DNA from: Actinophytocola sp.
GTDB lineage: Bacteria > Actinomycetota > Actinomycetes > Mycobacteriales > Pseudonocardiaceae
Direction of reading: 5' to 3'
Assembly (NCBI GenBank): GCA_009377475.1
Contig: WHTY01000053.1
Span: 1 to 32,898, forward strand
DNA length: 32,898 nucleotides
A program made the translations under genes and the position numbers. This document shows, piece after piece, positions 29,992-32,898 of the stretch. Numbering within the stretch: the first letter of the stretch is position 1; every line of letters starts with the position of its first letter. Under the pieces are notes generated by a model, which searched no databases, was not told the origin of the DNA, and was given only the letters and a program-made list of their open reading frames with translations.

Positions 29992-30126
29992 TCACTCCCG
30001 GTCCTCGGCGGGACGCACCACCATCACCGGGCACTTGGCGGCGTGGATCAACGCCTGGCTGTGCGAGCCGAGCAGCAGACCGGCGAACCCGCCGCGTCCC
30101 CTGCTGCCGACGACGACGTCATTCAT
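29992..30126 (-). pseudogene. Universal stress protein, C-terminal fragment
   Basis: The 44 residues MNDVVVGSRGRGGFAGLLLG, SHSQALIHAAKCPVMVVR and a short tail are the last third of a UspA-type protein. They hold the complete G-S-x-G-x-G-G-x-x-x-x-x-x-x-G-S-x-S ATP-binding loop and the final strand C-P-V-M-V-V-R. Ordinary UspA domains have about 140 residues. The frame is closed upstream by TAA two codons before the ATG, and no N-terminal half is visible in the neighbouring 200 bp. I therefore call it a truncated remnant, although a GGGAGAG site before the ATG could allow expression of the fragment. Confidence 0.7.
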
Positions 30127-30332
30127 CTCTTACTCTCCCTCGTACTGGCTCGCTCCGATGTACCCAGATCGCTTGTGTGCTGAGCTTGCTCGCGGTGGCG
30201 ACCGGCGTCCGTGAGTTCGTAACGTTTGCTCTGTTTGACGGTGTCTTGCCAACCGTTCGCGCTGTCATAATTTCGCCACCTTCTGATGCTGTCCGTGACG
30301 TCGTGGTGACATCAGGTGGCGAAGGGAGTGCG

Positions 30333-31019
30333 ATGGAACCGGGGAGCGAACGCCAGGTGCGCGTCGTGTTGTGCGCGTCGGATGGCGCGAACGCGACCGG
30401 GCTCGCCGCAGTGCTGAACACCAGGCGGGGGCTGACCGTCGTGGCGCTCGCGCCGGGCGCGGCTGCCGTCGTGTCGCTCCTTCCCCGCCAGCGACCGGAC
30501 GTCCTCGTCGTCGACACGACGATCGCGGCGACGGATGTGCTGTGGCTGAGCGGGTTGACAGGCAGACACACGACTACCGGCGTACGGGGCGTCGTCCTGC
30601 TGGCCACCGGCGACGGCGACGCGCCGGACGACGAACTGCTCGCGGCGGCGATCCGCCGTGGCGTGCGTGGGATCGTGGCACCCGACGCGCCGGTCGAGCA
30701 CATCGCCAGCGCGATCAGCACGGTGTCGTCCGGCGGGGCCTACATCGCGCCACCGCTGGCCGGGAGGGTGCTGGACGCGCTCAGCGACGTCGGCGGCGCG
30801 GCGCTGCCCGCCTACGCCGCCACGGTGCTGACGCCACGCGAACAGCAGGTGCTCGACCTGCTCGGCAGAGGCAAGTCCAACGCGGACATCGCCGACAAGC
30901 TGGTGCTCAGTGTCAGCACGGTGAAACACCACGTGTCGAGCGTGCTGCGCAAGCTCGGGCTACGCAGTCGGGTCGAGGCAGTGGCGGCGGCGCAGGACGC
31001 ACTCCGAGCCGAAAAGTGA
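30333..31019 (+). CDS. LuxR/NarL-type response regulator with a degenerate receiver
   Basis: This is a 228-residue protein. The receiver-like N-terminus reads VRVVLCASDGANATGLAAVL with Asp61 in PDVLVVDTTIAATD at the phosphoacceptor position. The acidic pair is reduced (A-S-D instead of A-D-D), and the conserved Lys is missing (RGVRGIVAPDAPVE where G-Y-L-L-K-D is usual). Phosphorylation may thus be weak or replaced by another signal. The C-terminal LuxR helix-turn-helix is complete: LTPREQQVLDLLGRGKSNAD, IADKLVLSVSTVKHHVSSVL, RKLGLRSRVEAV. No histidine kinase gene adjoins it. ATG 30333 has GGGAG 6 bp upstream; the frame stays open further back without support. It lies among stress-type genes and resembles DosR/DevR in class, not proven orthologous. 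Confidence 0.82.
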   Translation: MEPGSERQVRVVLCASDGANATGLAAVLNTRRGLTVVALAPGAAAVVSLLPRQRPDVLVVDTTIAATDVLWLSGLTGRHTTTGVRGVVLLATGDGDAPDDELLAAAIRRGVRGIVAPDAPVEHIASAISTVSSGGAYIAPPLAGRVLDALSDVGGAALPAYAATVLTPREQQVLDLLGRGKSNADIADKLVLSVSTVKHHVSSVLRKLGLRSRVEAVAAAQDALRAEK

Positions 31020-31152
31020 GAGAAATTCGTACCAATGACCGATTTTCGGTAACCGGCTGACCACGTAGCGTATGTGCTGATCGACCAGATCACCGAGACA
31101 GCGACCGGCCCGTGACCGGCCGGACGTGCCCGCTGACGCGAGGGAAGCTCTT

Positions 31153-31665
31153 GTGGGACGACTCGGACGTACGCTGGCCGCGATCGCCGCACTCACCATG
31201 GCGACGATCACGGCACCTACCATCGGGCATGCCGAACCTGGCGACGACAACTCCAGCCAGGCGCAACGGGAAATGCCGACACCGGCCGACCCTGCCACCG
31301 TGAAACCAGCCCCACGCGGCGAATTCTCGACCACGGCCTTCCACGACGGCGTCTGGCACCAGGGCGAGTTCGCCCTGTGGTCGCGGCCCGGCTATGTGGG
31401 CGACATCTACGACACCCGCACGCGCTACCACAAGACGTACTACGGCCGGTACTACGTGAACTCGGCGATCACGCTGTACAACACGGCGAGCAGCACGGCC
31501 AACGGCAACAAGCAGTACCGCGTGCTCGCGACCAACTACCCCGAGGGCAAGGGCGACCGGTTGAAACACCTCAAGTACCCGGCATGCAACAACGTCACCT
31601 GCTACGCCTACAGCGAGCTCGGGTGGGCGGACAACAACCTGGAATCCCACTTCCGGCGTTCCTGA
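31153..31665 (+). CDS. Secreted protein of unknown function
   Basis: This is a 170-residue product. A Sec-type signal peptide (GRLGRTLAAIAALTMATITAP, cleavage after TIGHA) leads to a mature domain rich in Tyr, Asn and Thr (VGDIYDTRTRYHKTYYGRYY, SAITLYNTASSTANGNKQYR). Two cysteines in PACNNVTCYAYSEL could form a disulfide. No enzyme motif was seen. GTG 31153 is preferred because GAGGGAAG lies about 6 bp before it; an in-frame ATG at 31126 would add nine polar residues before the signal. The lipoprotein gene starts 3 bp after its stop, so they form an operon and probably both act outside the cell. Confidence 0.68.
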   Translation: MGRLGRTLAAIAALTMATITAPTIGHAEPGDDNSSQAQREMPTPADPATVKPAPRGEFSTTAFHDGVWHQGEFALWSRPGYVGDIYDTRTRYHKTYYGRYYVNSAITLYNTASSTANGNKQYRVLATNYPEGKGDRLKHLKYPACNNVTCYAYSELGWADNNLESHFRRS

Positions 31666-31668
31666 CGG

Positions 31669-32586
31669 ATGCTGACACGCACCGCACTCGCAGTGTTCGT
31701 TGGCGGGCTGGTGACTGGGCTCGCGGCACTGACGAGCGGCTGCGCGATGACGGCCTCGCCGAGCGAACTGCCCCCGCTCGGCGAGGTCCCCGTCGTCCGC
31801 GACGCCGATGACCTCGCCGCCCTCGACCTGCCACTCGATCCGTACGACGTCGACACCGAGCCGCTGCTCGACCGGATGAACCGCGCGTGGGACGTCCTGA
31901 TCCAGCGCTGCATCCGCCGCTATGGGCTGCGCTGGCCGACGTCGCCGGAGCACGTGCCGCCAAAGGGCCCGGAGCACATGGAGCGGTACGGGATCATCGA
32001 CGCGGGGGTCGTCGCGGAGTACGGCTATCACCAGCCACCCCAGCCCGGTGTCGATGATGGCGACGGCGGAGAGGACGCTGCCCAGTCGTGGTCCGAGGAC
32101 GCTGACGACGTCATGACCGGGCGGGTGGGCCGTTATCAGGCCCAACCCGTGCCGGAGGACGGCTGCAACGGCGCGGCGATGCGGGCGCTCGGCGCGGAAC
32201 TGCCGGAGAATGGCCCGCCGAAGGCGCCGCTGTCTCGCAGGCTCGCCGGGCGCGCCTACGAACAGGCCCTGGCCGATCCCCGGCTCGATCCTGCCGTCGC
32301 GGAGTGGCGCACGTGTATGACAGCGGCGGGCTACGACTACGACTCACCGTTCGATGCCAGTCGGGACCGCGCCTGGTACGTCGAACGTGGCACGTCGAAG
32401 CGGGAGATCGCCACCGCGCAGGCGGACCTGGACTGCCGGGTGCGGAGCAATTTCGTCGGCATGTTCTACGCGCTCGACGCCGCGTACCAACGGGAAGCGG
32501 TGGCGACGCACCGCGCGGAGTTGCGGGAGCTGCGCGAGGACGCGGAGGTGATCGACCGCAACGCGCGGCAGGTTCTCGGGGAATAG
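31669..32586 (+). CDS. Lipoprotein of unknown function
   Basis: This is a 305-residue protein. The signal peptide ends in the lipobox ALTSGC (Cys25), so the mature protein should be lipid-anchored on the outer face of the membrane. The mature part is acidic (VDDGDGGEDAAQSWSEDADD). Its Cys residues lie in IQRCIRRYGL, EDGCNGAAM, EWRTCMTAAGYDYD and DLDCRV, enough for two disulfides. The pattern W-x-x-C-M-x-x-x-G-Y is common in actinomycete surface lipoproteins of unknown role. The C-terminus is a helix (YQREAVATHRAELRELREDA). Only 3 bases separate the gene from the upstream secreted-protein gene, without a clear ribosome site, so expression probably depends on coupling. Confidence 0.7.
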   Translation: MLTRTALAVFVGGLVTGLAALTSGCAMTASPSELPPLGEVPVVRDADDLAALDLPLDPYDVDTEPLLDRMNRAWDVLIQRCIRRYGLRWPTSPEHVPPKGPEHMERYGIIDAGVVAEYGYHQPPQPGVDDGDGGEDAAQSWSEDADDVMTGRVGRYQAQPVPEDGCNGAAMRALGAELPENGPPKAPLSRRLAGRAYEQALADPRLDPAVAEWRTCMTAAGYDYDSPFDASRDRAWYVERGTSKREIATAQADLDCRVRSNFVGMFYALDAAYQREAVATHRAELRELREDAEVIDRNARQVLGE

Positions 32587-32661
32587 CGCATGCGGCTGTG
32601 CCGCGGCCAGCGGTGCTGGTCGCGGTGGGCCGGTGTGTGGTTGTGGGACGGCTGTCCGGCG

Positions 32662-32898
32662 CTATGTCACCGGTTCGACGTGGGGTGCGGTGAAGCGCCT
32701 CGGTTCACGTGTCGGATCCAGCCATTCCGGTGGCAGGCATTCGGGTCGGCCGTCTGCGGCCATGCGGATTTCCCAGCCTGCGTGGTGCACGAGCCGGTGG
32801 CAGGCGGAGCACAAGAGACAGAGATTGATGATGTCGGTGGGTCCGCCGTCCTGCCACGGCCGAACGTGGTGCGCTTGGCACCAGCGCACGGTGCGCGA
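32662..32898 (-). CDS. HNH endonuclease, C-terminal part (cut by window edge)
   Basis: The last 78 codons of a gene that enters from the right edge. The segment CQAHHVRPWQDGGPTDIINL followed by LLCSACHRLVHHAGWEI is an HNH nuclease module: a His pair after the first Cys, Asn in the middle, C-x-x-C-H and a final His. The zinc is held by CxxC-type pairs. A C-terminal tail with PPEWLDPTREPRRF is usual in the actinobacterial DUF222-HNH (13E12 repeat) proteins, which are about 400-500 residues. Position in the whole protein and activity cannot be judged, because the N-terminal DUF222 part lies outside. Confidence 0.85.
   Translation of the reverse strand, partial: SRTVRWCQAHHVRPWQDGGPTDIINLCLLCSACHRLVHHAGWEIRMAADGRPECLPPEWLDPTREPRRFTAPHVEPVT

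Noticed and set aside
1..32898. Biosynthetic gene cluster built around kynureninase and ATP-grasp genes
   Set aside because: They lie 11 kb apart, separated by an unrelated sugar-acid operon, and no NRPS, PKS, radical SAM or precursor peptide gene was seen.
1..32898. CRISPR array or prophage
   Set aside because: No regularly spaced repeats longer than about 13 bp and no phage structural or integrase genes were found.

Overview
The window comes from a high-GC Gram-positive chromosome, most likely an actinomycete of the Pseudonocardiales type. The evidence is strong GC bias at third codon positions, frequent GTG/TTG starts, typical actinobacterial families (SPW-repeat membrane protein, MpaB-type oxygenase, Acg-type nitroreductase, HNH/13E12-type endonuclease, PucR and FCD-GntR regulators) and several apparently leaderless promoters. 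Species assignment is inference. There is no rRNA, no convincing tRNA, no CRISPR array and no prophage. One insertion-sequence end lies at the left edge.

Region by region. (1) 1-2.4 kb: the right end of an IS5-type element has cut an SsuA/THI5-like substrate-binding protein gene after about 113 codons. That gene follows a metallo-beta-lactamase (MBL)-fold hydrolase gene, and a LysR regulator is divergent. (2) 2.45-3.8 kb: a secreted M14 zinc carboxypeptidase. (3) 3.95-9.3 kb: a catabolic operon of APC permease, a second MBL hydrolase related to the first, and kynureninase, divergent from a PucR regulator. (4) 9.6-16.5 kb: a tightly overlapping sugar-acid operon (Nramp-fold transporter, zinc alcohol dehydrogenase, ManD-type mannonate dehydratase, KDG kinase, fructuronate reductase) under a divergent FCD-GntR regulator with twin operator-like repeats. 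The enzyme set matches the known L-gulonate or L-idonate to fructuronate to mannonate to KDG to KDPG route. The transporter lacks the metal-binding motifs of its superfamily.

(5) 16.6-20.2 kb: an ATP-grasp ligase, a 676-residue unrecognised protein whose C-terminal part carries a papain-like Gln/Cys/His/Asn arrangement, and a stand-alone Lrp/AsnC effector domain, all on the plus strand. This is the best candidate for an undescribed system. (6) 20.2-25.8 kb: small chromosomal genes (ribbon-helix-helix protein, PP2C phosphatase, ACT-domain protein behind a leader-peptide/hairpin arrangement, short FAD oxidoreductase, GNAT, HemK-like methyltransferase, NTF2-like protein) and a truncated, frameshifted comB pseudogene. 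(7) 25.9-31.0 kb: a stress/dormancy-flavoured set (SPW protein, MpaB oxygenase, Acg-like nitroreductase, DUF3754 membrane protein, a universal-stress-protein remnant, a LuxR-type response regulator). (8) 31.1-32.9 kb: a secreted protein, a lipoprotein and the C-terminal end of an HNH endonuclease.

Function calls rest on motifs recognised by eye. No database search was possible, and residue numbers follow the chosen start codons.
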